DNA of 64,000 bases from Macrostomum hystrix (lineage: Eukaryota; Platyhelminthes; Macrostomidae), in the NCBI GenBank assembly GCA_950097015.1, contig CATNEN010000038.1:12193001-12257000 (forward strand), read 5' to 3'. The notes under the pieces are model-generated. The model was not told the origin of the DNA, searched no databases, and was given only the letters and a program-made list of their open reading frames with translations. Shown one piece after another: positions 44,501-55,888 of this stretch; positions within the stretch are counted from its first letter, which is position 1; each line of letters begins with the position of its first letter. The position numbers were made by a program, and so were the translations under genes.

Positions 44501-47295
44501 TATGAATCTTGTAGAGGAGCTGGTCCATCTGGTGCTGATAAAATTCTATGAATCTTGTAGAGGAGCTGGTCCATCTGGTGCTGATAAGATTCTATGAATC
44601 TTGTAGAGGAGCTGGTCCATCTGGTGCTGATAAGATTCTATGAATCTTGTAGAGGAGCTGGTCCATCTGGTGCTGATAAGATTCTATGAATCCCGTCGAC
44701 AAGTTGATCCAACTTGTGATGATAAACTGCAATGAATCCCGTTTAGAAGTTGATCCAACTTGTGATGATAAACTGCAATGAATCCCGTTGAGAAGTTGAT
44801 CCAACTTGTGATGATAAACTGCAATGAATCCCGTTGAGAAGTTGATCCAACTTGTGTTGTTAAACTGCAATGAATCCCGTTGAGAAGTTGATCCAACTTG
44901 TGATGATAAACTGCAATGAATCCCGTTGAGAAGTTGATCCAACTTGTGATGATAAACTGCAATGAATCCCGTTGAGAAGTTGATCCAACTTGTGTTGTTA
45001 AACTGCAATGAATCCCGTTGAGAAGTTGATCCAACTTGTGATGATAAACTGCAATGAATCCCGTTGAGAAGTTGATCCAACTTGTGATGATAAACTGCAA
45101 TGAATCCCGTTGAGAAGTTGATCCAACTTGTGATGATAAACTGCAATGAATCCCGTTGAGAAGTTGATCCAACTTGTGATGATAAACTACAATGAATCCC
45201 GTTGAGAAGTTGATTTAACTTGTTATGCTAAACATTAGATAAACTACAATGAATCTCGTTGAGAATTTGGTCCATCTGGTGCTGATAATCTTCGATGAAT
45301 CCCGTAGATAAGCCGGTCCATCTGGTGCTGATAAACTTCGATGAATCACGTAGATAAGCCGGTCCATCTGGTGCTGATAACCAGATGAATGGATCTTCGA
45401 TGAATCTCGTAGAGAAGTTGTAGCAGATGTGGAAACTTTTGAACGCCTACCCTTGAGCGGAAAGAAAGCCAACTATAGTGTACTTTTGCAACTTTCTAGG
45501 GCTTGTTATTATTGTTCGCTCTTAATAGTGCATATTATCTGACAATTAAAATTCAGGACAGATAAGAATGGGGCAGAATTGTCTCTTGCTAGCTGCGGGT
45601 CTACTTACTTCAAAGTGCGCCAATTTATATGCCCGCAAAAAAGCATCCTGCAAGTGACAAAATATTTTTTTCTTCCTTCAGCCTACCATCAAAGCTGACC
45701 ATAGCATCCAGGCGGCAGTCTTTGGCCGGCTGGCCTTCAGGCTCCGCCCTTGTCTTCCCAGAGTCGCAGCAGCAGCAGCAACTTCTGATGATGCCCGGCT
45801 TGTCTGGCTCAACTGCGGCCATCATGAGCGGCCAGCTGCAGCTGCGCCAGTCTGACTCGGGCTCTGGTCGATGGACTCGCTTCGCTCATTGCGCCCTGCA
45901 GGGCAGCCGCCTGCTGTGCTACCGGTCCGGCCACCAGGCCCGGGTCAGCCACACCCTGCAGCTGGCGGGCTACGCAGCCGTCTACTCGGACAGAGAGTCC
46001 GGTGCCAGTCACGTGATTAAGCTGACTCACCCGAGTCTGCCAACGCACGCACTGGCTGCCGACTCCGAGTCTGAGGCCAGGATGTGGATTGCCGCTTTGA
46101 ATTCCGCCTGCGGTGGCGGCAGTGGAGGCTTGCAGCCGCCACTAATGAGCTCGACGACTTCTGCTTCCGCGTTTCGATTCAGCTATTATGCGTCATCTTC
46201 CAGCGCTTCGAATTCCAACGATTCCTGCGGGGGCGGAGTTGTCGGCGGCTGCTACGAGGTTCAACAGTCGCCGACTAATATCGACCGGCATAGGCGGGGC
46301 TCGCTGCCGCCTTCATTGTCCTCTTCGTTATCGTTCTCGCCTGAGACTAGTCCGGTGCATCATGCGGTTGCTGCTGCCGGCACTGCTAACAGTGGTAGGC
46401 TTGCTTTTGTCTCTGGTTTAATTATTATCTACATGAACCGAATTTCTTATGTTTAAACAATCGGTCCTACGATCCGCTGCGCTTTGCAGGCGAATGCGCC
46501 AAGCCCTTATCGAAATCCCCAGCCGAAGGCCTGATACGTCGCTTTCGGGGCTCCTTCGGCGCCGGCAGCGGTGTCGGCGACAAATCGTCGGCTTCGACGT
46601 TTCCGACGGCGTCGCCGGATGCTCTGGTCTCCGGGTTGGTGTCGGCGAAGCTCCTGCCAGCGGCATTGCCATCGGTGACGGCCGCATCCGGGCAGCAGCC
46701 AGCAGTTGGCCACTGGAGTCGGCGATTCGCCCAGCTGTTGCCGAGCTCCTGTCTGCAGCTGGCTGATCCCGACGGTGGCAGCACCGAGTACCGTCTACCG
46801 CTGGCCCAGCTGCGCATCGGCCCGCTCCAGGACGATCGAAAGCGGCGCAGCGGCCTGCGGCTCTACTGCGAGGCTGACGGACGCGACTGGCTGCTGTTAG
46901 ACGTGACGGACAAGACCCGGCTCGGCACCTGGATCAAGCAGCTCATCCTGGCCACCGCTCCCTGCTACGACACCCCGGCTCTGCCTTCGAGGGCGCCTAC
47001 GGGATGCGGAACCCCCGCTTCTCCAACTCCCACTCCCGGGGCGGCGCCTCAGCGACCTCTGCCGCCGACGCCGCCTTCAACGTCAACGTATCAGCCACAG
47101 CAACAACAGCAGCCCCCGCCGCCGCCGCGTCGTCAGCTGCCCGACCTTCCCGGCGGTGTCGGCGGGCTCAGCTTGGCCTGCCTGACCGCCGATTCTCGAA
47201 GTCATTTCATGGACGGCGCCGCTGCTGGCCCCAACGGTGGCGGAGGTCCCGCTCTGAAGACTCGACTGCTACTGCAGCAGGGCTGGGCTAGCTGA
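41577..47295 (+). CDS. AFAP1-like adaptor with two PH domains (687 aa, 6 exons)
   Basis: Exons: 41577-41976, 42581-42623, 42749-42807, 43116-43158, 45682-46394, 46490-47295; phases agree throughout. The N-terminus (LLASLLQFLRHDLASEKLSE, then a charged helix) resembles the N-terminal helical segment of actin-filament-associated proteins. A short acidic/aromatic segment (DYEEPWSPSRSN) follows. PH1 reads RWTRFAHCALQGSRLLCYRS, HVIKLTHPSLP and EARMWIAALNSA; PH2 reads HWSRRFAQLLPSSCLQLADP and then a TRLGTWIKQLI helix. AFAP proteins link Src-family kinases to actin. The C-terminus is proline-rich (RPLPPTPP, PPPPPRRQLPDLP), suited to SH3 binding. The family's C-terminal coiled coil is not seen, so the gene may be short or may use a further exon. 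Intron 4 holds a 1.8-kb satellite. Confidence 0.65.
42005..42360. repeat. Intronic minisatellite, 23-bp unit
   Basis: About 15 copies of a unit containing CTTAGCCCCTGCCTGAGTCA, beginning about 28 nt after the 5' splice site of AFAP-like exon 1. Degenerate GAGTCTCT sequence follows to 42500. Confidence 0.9.
42855..42965 (+). repeat. Fragment of repeat family X, intronic
   Basis: GATATTCAACGATTTCCGCC, GGTGTCTGGTG and CAGAGAAATGTTAGC match 27120-27275 of the element in the NACHT-WD gene. Confidence 0.55.
43640..45420. repeat. 46-bp satellite with two subfamilies and 184-bp higher-order repeat
   Basis: About 38 units of 46 bp in intron 4 of the AFAP-like gene. The first 1.05 kb has units with GGTCCATCTGGTGCTGATAA; from about 44690 the units change to GATCCAACTTGTGATGATAA; a few first-type units return at the end. 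In the first part a GATAAAATTC variant recurs exactly every 184 bp (43981, 44165, 44349, 44533), which is four units. Confidence 0.95.
45553..45625 (+). mobile_element. SINE-B 3' fragment, intronic
   Basis: CAGGACAGATAAGAATGGGG and GCTAGCTGCGGGTCTACT match the end of SINE-B. Confidence 0.5.
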
Positions 47296-47409
47296 ATGGC
47301 TGGAGTGGATTGAACTTCACCTGATCTTTGTGATTTAATCAAGATTTAACAATGGATTGATACTTGATAGCGACTGGCTTGTGAAATGAGCGATCAAAAT
47401 TAGATTACA

Positions 47410-48450
47410 GGAGTCTAGCCTCCGAAACGAAGAATTTATCTATGGATTGCTAGACTAGCCTGTGAAGTGAGGGATTAGTAAACGGATTGCTAGTCTAGCC
47501 TGTGAAGTGAGGGATTAGTAAACGGATTGCTAGTCTAGCCTGTGAAGTGAGGGATTAGTAAACGGATTGCTAGTCTAGCCTGTGAAATGAAGGATTAGTA
47601 AATGGATTGCTAGTCTAGCCTGTGAAGTAAGGGATTAGTAAACGGATTGCTAGTCTAGCCTGTGAAGTGAGGGATTAGTAAACGGATTGCTAGTCTAGCC
47701 TGTGAAATGAAGGATTAGTAAATGGATTGCTAGTCTAGCCTGTGAAGTAAGGGATTAGTAAACGGATTGCTAGTCTAGCCTGTGAAGTGAGGGATTAGTA
47801 AACGGATTGCTAGTCTAGCCTGTGAAATGAAGGATTAGTAAACGGATTGCTAGTCTAGCCTGTGAAGTGAGGGATTAGTAAACGGATTGCTAGTCTAGCC
47901 TGTGAAATGAAGGATTAGTAAATGGATTGCTAGTCTAGCCTGTGAAGTAAGGGATTAGTAAACGGATTGCTAGTCTAGCCTGTGAAGTAAGGGATTAGTA
48001 AATGGATTGCTAGTCTAGCATGTGAAGGTAAGGGATTAGTAAACGGATTGCTAGTCTAGCCTGTGAAGTGAGGGATTAGTAAATGGATTGCTAGTCTAGC
48101 CTGTGAAATGAAGGATTAGTAAACGGATTGCTAGTCTAGCCTGTGAAGTGAGGGATTAGTAAACGGATTGCTAGTCTAGCCTGTGAAATGAAGGATTAGT
48201 AAATGGATTGCTAGTCTAGCCTGTGAAGTAAGGGATTAGTAAACGGATTGCTAGTCTAGCCTGTGAAGTAAGGGATTAGTAAATGGATTGCTAGTCTAGC
48301 ATGTGAAGGTAAGGGATTAGTAAACGGATTGCTAGTCTAGCCTGTGAAGTGAGGGATTAGTAAACGGATTGCTAGTCTAGCCTGTGAAGTGAAGGATTAG
48401 TAAATGGATTGCTAGTCTAGCCTGTGAAGTGAAGGATTAGTGAGTGGGTT
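47410..48450. repeat. 40-bp minisatellite with block duplication
   Basis: About 26 copies of a unit with GGATTGCTAGTCTAGCCTGT. It begins about 110 bp after the AFAP-like stop codon. A one-base insertion variant (GTGAAGGTAAGGG) occurs at about 48021 and 48301, 281 bp apart with the same neighbours, indicating duplication of a seven-unit block. Confidence 0.95.
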
Positions 48451-49800
48451 TTGTCTAGCTTTTGAAAAGAAGGTTTTCGGAACTGTTAAAAGCAATTTTT
48501 TAATTTGGAATATATTTTGATAATTTTTGTTGATTTCAAAATCTTTACTTACTACTTAGAGTACGGCAAAGCGTTTAAAATCAACTGGTTAGTCGAGTAG
48601 TTCTGTATTTCCCTTTTCGTTGTTTTGATTTATAAGCTTTGCAGTTAAAATTTTCACAATATATTTCAAGCATGTTGCTAATATTGCACTATCTATAGGC
48701 TTTGTATAATATAAATTCAACAATAACATCTGTAAATAGTTAGTATAGTATTAACCAGTGTACAGTTCTTTACCACTGCTGATAATTACTAATAGTTTTC
48801 TTTTTTCTGCTAATAATGCTGTACAATATTAATAGTTCTGCAATTCGTGGCATTTGGTTTTTATTTTTTATTTATCTGCAAGCAGCTACTTTTTTAATTC
48901 TGCTCTCGCTTATGTACATAGTAATTATAATAATACTATTTTCGTGGTTTCCATGGTTCTATGATTAAAATTAACATTAAACTCTATACTCTAGCATTAA
49001 CGTTCTAAACTTATCAACGATTTTGGCGGTTTTTTCAGGTTTTATTTGTCTATGGCAGAAACCACCCCCCTTATAAATTTGTTAGGTTTACGAACAGCTT
49101 CAAGTCTCAACTATGACCTGTTTAATGCACATTTTGTTCAATAAAGTGTATCTATTTAGTGCCAATATATCCCATTTTTCTTCAAGTGTTATGATATTTT
49201 CTTAACAAGATAACTGACTTTCCACGTGCCCAATCCCAGCAGCTATTTGCTCATTAATTTTAGCCAAACCAAACGCATCAATTTTACAGTGCACTGTTTA
49301 TTGTGTATTCTGCTAGCTTAGCTTGTTGTTAGCCAAATTCAACTTTTTAATACGAGACTTTCCATACTGCTGCTGCCATTATTTGATGTTAAGTTTCACT
49401 GGCCAAATTGTGTTCTTAATTGTCCTCTATGTTCTAAAGCGGCACTCTGTCCTGACCCGATGTAACTAATTCCAAGCAGCCTCTTAAATGTCAGCAAAAT
49501 CGACCTTCCAAGACTATTTAAGTGCTATTTTGTTTCTTACAATAGTTTTTAGGCAGCGCTAAGTTTAATTTTCTTGTTTTTTAATTAATTTATTCGTTCA
49601 ATACACGACGTCAGACCCATTTTCTGAGTCGTTTTTTTCTTAAAATTCATTAAGGCAAACGGCTCTTTGTGACCAGCTACAACTGTTGTGCTTTGCTGCT
49701 TTTCTTGGGGGCTCTCAGAAACCATCTTCTCGTCGTCGAAAATTCCAAGTTATTGGATCATTTTCATTAGCTCGTTATATCACTAGTTCGAAATATTTTC
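48451..49800. other. Intergenic, AT-rich, no gene seen
   Basis: No ORF with coding character, no tandem repeat and no recognisable element. Confidence 0.5.
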
Positions 49801-49804
49801 CTGT

Positions 49805-50545
49805 TGTATCTCATCTGCCTCATCTCTTCCCTGTCTCATCTCTCCCCTGTCTCTTCTCTCCCCTCATCTCTCCCGTGTCTCATATCTCCCCTGTCTCTAC
49901 TCTCCCCTAATCTCTCCCCTGTCTCTACTCTCCCCTCATCTCTCCCGTGTCTCATCTCTCCCCTGTCTCTTCTCTCCCCTCATCTCTCCCGTGTCTCATA
50001 TCTCCCCTGTCTCTACTCTCCCCTAATCTCTCCCGTGTCTCATCTCTCCCCTGTCTCTACTCACCCCTCATCTCTCCCCTGTCTCTACTCTCCCCTCATC
50101 TCTCCCGTGTCTCATCTCTCCCCTGTCTCTACTCTCCCCTCATCTCTCCCGTGTCTCATCTCTCCCCTGTCTCATCTCTCCCCTGTCTCTACTCTCCACT
50201 CATCTCTCCCGTGTCTCATCTCTCCCCTGTCTCTACTCTCCCCTCATCTCTCCTGTGTCTCATCTCTCCCCTGTCTCATCTCTCCCCTGTCTCTACTCTC
50301 CCCTCATCTCTCCCGTGTCTCATCTCTCCCCTGTCTCTACTCTCCCCTCATCTCTCCCGTGTCTCTACTCTCCCCTCATCTCTCTCGTGTCTCATCTCTC
50401 CCGTGTCTCATCTCTCCCCTGTCTCTACTCTCCCCTCATCTCTCCCGTGTCTTATCTCTCCCCTGTCTCTTCTCTTCCCTCATCTCTCCCGTGTCTCATC
50501 TCTCCCCTGTCTCAATTCTCCCGTCTCATCTTTCCCCTGTCTCAT
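49805..50545. repeat. Polypyrimidine minisatellite
   Basis: About 740 bp built from CTCATCTCTCCCCTGTCTCT and CTCTCCCGTGT-like modules of 20-23 bp, about 90% C+T on the plus strand. All forward frames stay open because stop codons are excluded by composition, so long frames here are not genes. Confidence 0.95.
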
Positions 50546-51345
50546 TTCTTCCCAGCATCATCTGCGGCCATATAAGTGAGTATCTACTCACCTACCCCTC
50601 CGGGATCTGCGATGCTTGCCATTACCCATTACCCACTGGGATCTTGTGCTTGACTGCATAGTTCGAGCTTATAAATGATTGATTTGGGAATTAACTGCAT
50701 TCTTAGTCTTCTCCCACTGGACTTGTCCGTTGTAGCTCAGCCGAACATTTGCTGATAATGGATTGTCAATTAACTCGTTCAGTTTTCTCCGTCTCTCGAG
50801 ACCCATTTTAAAGGCCCTCTGAGTAGTGGAGCTTGTTCGGTTAATTGGGTACTCGGCTAGGTGACGCGGTGGGCGCTCGTCACTCGGGACAAAATGTATC
50901 TTGCGTGGAGCGCTTATCAGTAGAGAGTTCAAAGCTAGAGCCTCTTACTGCTTGCTCTCTGGCTATATACATCTCTTGCTTCTGGTGTGCTCACACTAGC
51001 CTGGCGGGTAGGGTCTCTGTGCTCTGTTGTTTCATTTTTCTATCTTCTTTGCCGTCTCCTCAGACTCTCTAGAGCGCTGGCTGACTAGAATTGTCTGCAA
51101 CGGAAGGACTGCCTGGTCTTTGCTGGCCTCACAAAGCATTTATTGTATTTGTTGCTTTTCCTTTTCTGTATTTTTCTTATTCTTTATTTTCTTTCCTGCT
51201 AAATACTGGGCGCAGGCTTTTTATTAGAAGCAAAACTTGGTTGTGACGGCACAATTCTCTGATTGTATAGACTCGGCTCAGTGCGCTGTGTGTACTAATA
51301 CAGAGTGAACGAAATAATTTGGGGCAAAATCTGCAATAATTCAAA
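50546..51345. other. Upstream region of the CUB-LDLa gene
   Basis: No gene is supported. Several short frames on both strands lack domains. Confidence 0.45.
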
Positions 51346-53942
51346 ATGCTTCTGTGGCAGCTCCTCAGACGGCTGCCGACTGCGGCGCTGGCCCTACTGA
51401 TCTGCTGCGCTACCGGTGAGTGTGGAGTGCAATTACAGTGCCCATTGCATGGTTACTCAGGTGAGAATCGACGATCATCGAAGAAAAAATTTTTGCATGA
51501 GGGCTGTGGGGCAATCGCACATCATTTGGTGACACTAGACCCGCAGTCAGCGAAGTGGCAATTCTGCCCATTCCGCTGACTCCTGAGCACACTGAGCACA
51601 CACGCACCCTGTAACTTTGAAGTTGGCCCTCGAGCGCATAAATTTCGCCCTAAGTGAATGTGGCTTCACCGCGGAATCGAGCTCAGGAGCCTCTCGAGTG
51701 AGAGAGGCAAACGCGTTAGACCACTGTGCCACTCAACCAGTCAATGAGTCACGCACACTCACTTTCAAATGAAACAGTGGTCGACTCAACCTGCGGTGGT
51801 TACTACTCAGGTGTAGCCTCCGGAGCCAGCTACACCATCTATTCTCCTAATTATCCCACCTCGAACTACGACCGCAACACCAACTGCGTCTGGCTGTTCG
51901 CTGCCACCAACTTCACCGAGCTGCGCGTCAATGTCAGCTTCATGCAGCTGGAGACGAACGCTGACGGCAGCTGCAAGGACTTCGTGCAGATCCGGGAAGG
52001 CAACTCTAGCGCAACTGAGCTGGGGACTCTGTGCAGCTCATCCTCGGCCAGAAGGTTGGTCACCTCCAGTCGCTACCTTTGGATTCAATTTCGCAGCGAT
52101 TATCAGGTGCAGGATAGGGGCTTCTCTCTGACTGTGACGGCTGCCGTGAATTACGCGGCAAACAGGACCGATTCTCCTGTCCGATGTAAGAGCTGCCAAG
52201 TGCGTGTAGTATGAATGAATCAAATGGTTAAATTGTCCGCATAATAATTCATTCCAGCCTGTCAGCTGACGCAGTACACCTGTCCGAACATGGAGTGCAT
52301 CTACACTTCGTATCTTTGCGACAGTGTCAACGATTGCGGATGCGAAGACTACGGCTGCGACGAGACCAAGTGCTGGACCTTCAGCCACTTAAACTGTTAG
52401 TTACTTCGCTTTGCGTATGTTTAAGTGCTTGATTTGGGTTCCGGGAAGATTAAATGATTCGAATAGATAGGTTCCACCGGCATAGGGGGTGAGTACCGCC
52501 AGTCGCTCATCAGAGCTCAAGAGCTCAAGGTCCGTAAGCTCGAATCCGCGGCCCCACACTCCGAATTTCGTCATGCAATTTACGCCCATGAGGGCCAAAC
52601 CCCAAAGTAGAGTGAGAGTGTACACTGCCTGATAGTGTACGTCAGGGCAGATGTACACACCTGTGGGAATGACTTACGTACCGTATCTCATTCATGCCTA
52701 TGTGCTCAGGAATCAGCTGAATTGGCTAGAATTGCCCTTTCGCCGGCTGCGTCTGTACTGTCACAAAATAATGTGCAAATAGTACATCGTATTACTATAG
52801 CCGTGTTATAACATTTCTGCAGCGATCGGCTTCAACTGGGGCGTCGGTGTCGGCATTGGCTTCTTCATCGGCCTGGTGCTGCTGATCGCTTTCGGCCTGC
52901 ACGAGATGCCGCAGCACAAACGGCCGGAGTGCCTTCGCCGACGGGACCGGAGCCTCGGCGGCGGCGCTGGCGACGAAAGCAGCCGCTGTCTGCTGGCCTG
53001 CGCGCAGCGCTGCCGCAGAAACAAGGTTGACCAGAGAAAGCCGGGCGACGAGTTCAAGAGCATGCTGGAACGGATGAGCGCCAACAGACACCCGCTGCGC
53101 TGGTGCGTTCTCACAGGGACCCGCTCAAAATAGTGAAATATTTTGTAGTCGTGATGCGTCCAGGGGTCACCTGGAGTGTGTCATGGTGTGTCTCCTGGAA
53201 TGTGTCGCGGTGATTCTCCTGGAGTCTGTTGTGGTGTGTCTCTAGGAGTGTGTCGAGGTGCGTCTCCTGGAGTGTGTCGAGGTGCGTCTCCTGGAGTGTG
53301 TCGAGGTGCGTCTCCTGGAGTGTGTCGAGGTGCGTCTCCTGGAGTGTGTCGGGGTGCGTCTCTTGGAGTGTGTCGGGGTGCGTCTCCTTGAGTGTGTCGA
53401 GGTGCGTCTCCTGGAGTGTGTCGAGGTGCGTCTCCTGGAGTGTGTCGGGGTGCGTCTCCTGGAGTGTGTCGGGGTGCGTCTCCTGGAGTGTGTCGGGGTG
53501 CGTCTCCTGGAGTGTGTCGGGGTGCGTCTCCTGGAGTGTGTCGAGGTGCGTCTCCTGGAGTGTGTCGAGGTGCGTCTCCTGGAGTGTGTCGAGGTGCGTC
53601 TCCTGGAGTGTGTCGAGGTGCGTCTCCTGGAGTGTGTCATTGTTTGACTCCTGGTCAAATCGTGGCCCGATTTTTTTCGCTCCCTAACAACCTCTAATTT
53701 CACTGAATGATTTCAGGGAGACAGAATCGGAGTCTGACGCCGGTCGCAGCGGTGGCCCCTCGCGCAGTGGCTCCATCACTGGGAGCCGTCGTTCATCCTA
53801 CCAGATGTCGGTCTCAGCGGCCTCCTACGGTAACACACTCAGCCCTCGCGACATACCAACGTCGGCGCCAAAGCCGGCACCTTCACCGGCCTCAGCAGCG
53901 AAAGCTGCAACATTGACTGTGCCTGGCTCGTCCGCTGTCTGA
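51346..53942 (+). CDS. CUB-LDLa single-pass membrane protein (373 aa, 5 exons)
   Basis: Exons: 51346-51415, 51778-52185, 52258-52395, 52823-53102, 53717-53942; phases agree. Exon 1 is a signal peptide (MLLWQLLRRLPTAALALLIC). Exon 2 is one CUB domain (STCGGYYSG, YSPNYPTSNYDRNTNCVW, CKDFVQIREG, YLWIQFRSD). Exon 3 is an LDLa-like module (YTCPNMECIYTSYLCD, NDCGCEDYGCDETKC) with an extra cysteine pair. Exon 4 opens with a transmembrane segment (GVGVGIGFFIGLVLLIAFGL) and a basic, Cys-containing cytoplasmic part. Exon 5 gives a Ser/Pro-rich tail ending PGSSAV. One domain per exon is typical of such receptors. The layout recalls neuropilin/tolloid-like (NETO) receptor auxiliary proteins, which have two CUBs, so orthology is uncertain. 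A cell-surface binding or accessory role is likely. Confidence 0.8.
51527..51745 (-). mobile_element. SINE-B copy filling most of CUB-LDLa intron 1
   Basis: Reverse complement carries GAGTGGCACAGTGGTCTAAC, GCGTTTGCCTCTCTCACTCG, CTCGATTCCGCGGTGAAGCC and the GCTGCGGGTCTAGTGTCACC end. It ends about 30 nt before the exon 2 acceptor. Confidence 0.8.
52540..52790 (+). mobile_element. SINE-B copy in CUB-LDLa intron 3
   Basis: Contains CATGAGGGCCAAACCCC, GTGAGAGTGTACACTGCC, CAGGGCAGATGTACACACC and GCTCAGGAATCAGCTGAATT, with a diverged 3' end. Confidence 0.7.
53160..53650. repeat. Intronic minisatellite, 24-bp unit
   Basis: About 20 copies of a unit with GTGCGTCTCCTGGAGTGTGT, beginning about 58 nt after the exon 4 donor of the CUB-LDLa gene. 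Two subtypes (TCGAG and TCGGG) occur in runs. Five frames are open across it and none is a gene. Confidence 0.95.
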
Positions 53943-54762
53943 AGAGAACATCTCGACTACTTGGAGGACATTGGAATTGAGTCGCTTCTATTTGTGAATG
54001 CGATAATGTCTTAGCTTTTTTATCAACGGGAAAAACGTTTTGAGTTGTCCATCTTAAACACATCGTACCCATATCGTAAGCGTTAAAACTGCTATTTATG
54101 ATTTTGATTTACATAGTAATTTACGTTTTCGCGTGAGCTTGCCATTCCGTGTTATAAAAGTACAATTTTGAATAACTTGTCGAAATCATGCACTTTTTGT
54201 ATCTACCATGTTCTATTCAAATATTCAAATATTCAAATTGCACGCGTTTACCGAGGCAACTGAACTCAATAAATACTGAAAATCGAGGCTGGTATTGTCA
54301 AAATTTCCTAATCCAAGATGTTCTGTCAATTCGTTTACTCTATGCAAAATGCACAAGTCAAAATCTAGCAGACTTTTTGTATAATTAGACAGGGTCGCAC
54401 CATTTTAACTACTCACAGTAGCTATATTTATGCAAAATAATATTCAATGTTTTTGCGCAATTCCACAAGAAAAACAGATTCATGTTATACTTCGTTGTTG
54501 CAGCTTAGATTCGGTTCGGTCTAGATTTGTCGATCTTTATAGCGACGCAAATTATTCAATCTCTTAAAATGTGCGTATCAGACGCCTAATAAGGCGTTGT
54601 CAGTAACAAGCGTTAATATGTGTCTTAAATACAGAAAATAGTTAGCTAGGTATGATACTTATAAAAAAAACACAAAGGAACAAGTCTGAAAGTTAATTAC
54701 ACAAGCTAGTTAAAAAATATTCTGTAAAACTGTAATTCCTTTTGAAATGACAGCAAAAATTT
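53943..54762. other. Intergenic between CUB-LDLa gene and tRNA
   Basis: AT-rich; no feature recognised. Confidence 0.5.
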
Positions 54763-54835
54763 TGGTTCGGCCCGGGCTCGAACCGGGGACCTTCTGTGTG
54801 TGAGACAGATGTGATAACCACTACACCACCGAACC
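54763..54835 (-). tRNA. tRNA-Val (anticodon CAC)
   Basis: The reverse strand folds as a 73-nt cloverleaf. The 7-bp acceptor is GGTTCGG/CCGAACC, the D arm carries AGTGGTTATCAC, the anticodon arm is TCTGT-CTCACAC-ACAGA with anticodon CAC, and the T arm is CCCGG-TTCGAGC-CCGGG. Both internal promoter boxes are intact and there is no intron. It decodes GUG. The perfect stems argue for a functional gene rather than a SINE head. Confidence 0.95.
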
Positions 54836-55701
54836 CTTACATGTGAATACATATTTTAGCCTAATCCAACTTTATTTCCTGGCCTCGCGACTTCGAGTGA
54901 ACTTTAATGAAGTCTTCATTCAGACATTTTTCTACAGTACAATGTAGAAAGATACATGGAAATTGCAAAATAGATTAAGGGCCACGTACGTACAGTAAAA
55001 CCACTGTGTTGGTACCATAATGTGTTTTACTTCAGTGGTCCTTGCAAAAGCTGCCGCCAACAGAATTTTGAACAAAAAAAATAAACAAAAGTGGCGTAGC
55101 TCGTATTTACTCGTACATTACTTTCAACATTTTCTGCACAGCAGGTAATATGATGCGAAATGTGTTGTTAGGATTCACCGTCTAGCTGTGAGCAAAAACA
55201 ATTATACTAGGTCGAAAGAACAAATTCGACATCGAAGAGGAAGTTATGCAGCAATAGACAGTGATTTTTCTAACTGGCCTATCCTCCAGGCTGCAACCCC
55301 TCTACAGCTGAACCGTGTTACCATGGAAACGACAAAAACCCATGACTAGACAGCTGGGAACTGGCTAAACAGGACGCAAGAGGAGGACGAGCTGCGTCGA
55401 GGATAGGAAAATAGCAAAAAGAACAAAGGAAAGAAAAGCTGCGTCCCATTGTGTGCTAGTTCTAGCAAGCTCCGACCTCACCTCGTGTTCTCTCCGCTCG
55501 CCAATACAACTATAAGCTATCGACGTTTACTTTGTTAAAATGCATTGACTTTGAAAAAGCTAACTAGCTAAAGCAGCTCTATATAGAGCCCAAAAAGAAT
55601 GCTTTTAGCCCAGTTATAAGAGCCACCATTTTCTCCTGTCATTACAGTCTTGATGAAACACTTTCACTGTACGAATTATACTAGACTAGCACGCAGCAAC
55701 A
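54836..55701. other. Intergenic, no gene seen
   Basis: Contains no recognisable feature. Confidence 0.45.
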
Positions 55702-55888
55702 ATGGTAGAAGGACAAGCGAAGCACATCAACCGCCTAATGGAGCGACATCGAGCACTGCAGGAGCAGCACGCGGCCAAGCTTTGCCAGTTGGAAATCGCT
55801 TATCGTCTGCCATCGCTGACCACCAAAAAATATTCGTCAGACAATCATCCTCATAATCGAGAATGTGCACTGCAGAGAAAATCTGCAG
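55702..55888 (+). CDS. Possible first exon of a coiled-coil protein
   Basis: The ATG at 55702 starts 62 codons up to a good donor (ATCTGCAG|GTAGGT). The first 35 residues (AKHINRLMERHRALQEQHAA) are strongly helical, then polar. I could not find a convincing next exon: a TTGCAG acceptor near 56059 gives an in-phase but poor-looking continuation. Family unknown. It may be a partial gene, or not a gene. Confidence 0.35.

Noticed and set aside
43640-45420. CRISPR-like array
   Set aside because: Units are contiguous with no unique spacers, and the genome is eukaryotic.
44592-45472. Minus-strand frames across the 46-bp satellite
   Set aside because: A 46-bp unit shifts frame each copy, so these are periodic artefacts. 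The region is intronic.
49804-50661. Long open frames rich in Ser, Pro and Leu in the polypyrimidine tract
   Set aside because: They come from a C+T repeat that excludes stop codons in several frames; there is no domain, signal or splice pattern.
53176-53703. Overlapping open frames on both strands in the 24-bp array
   Set aside because: The unit length is a multiple of three and stop-free in five frames. The region is an intron between in-phase exons of the CUB-LDLa gene.
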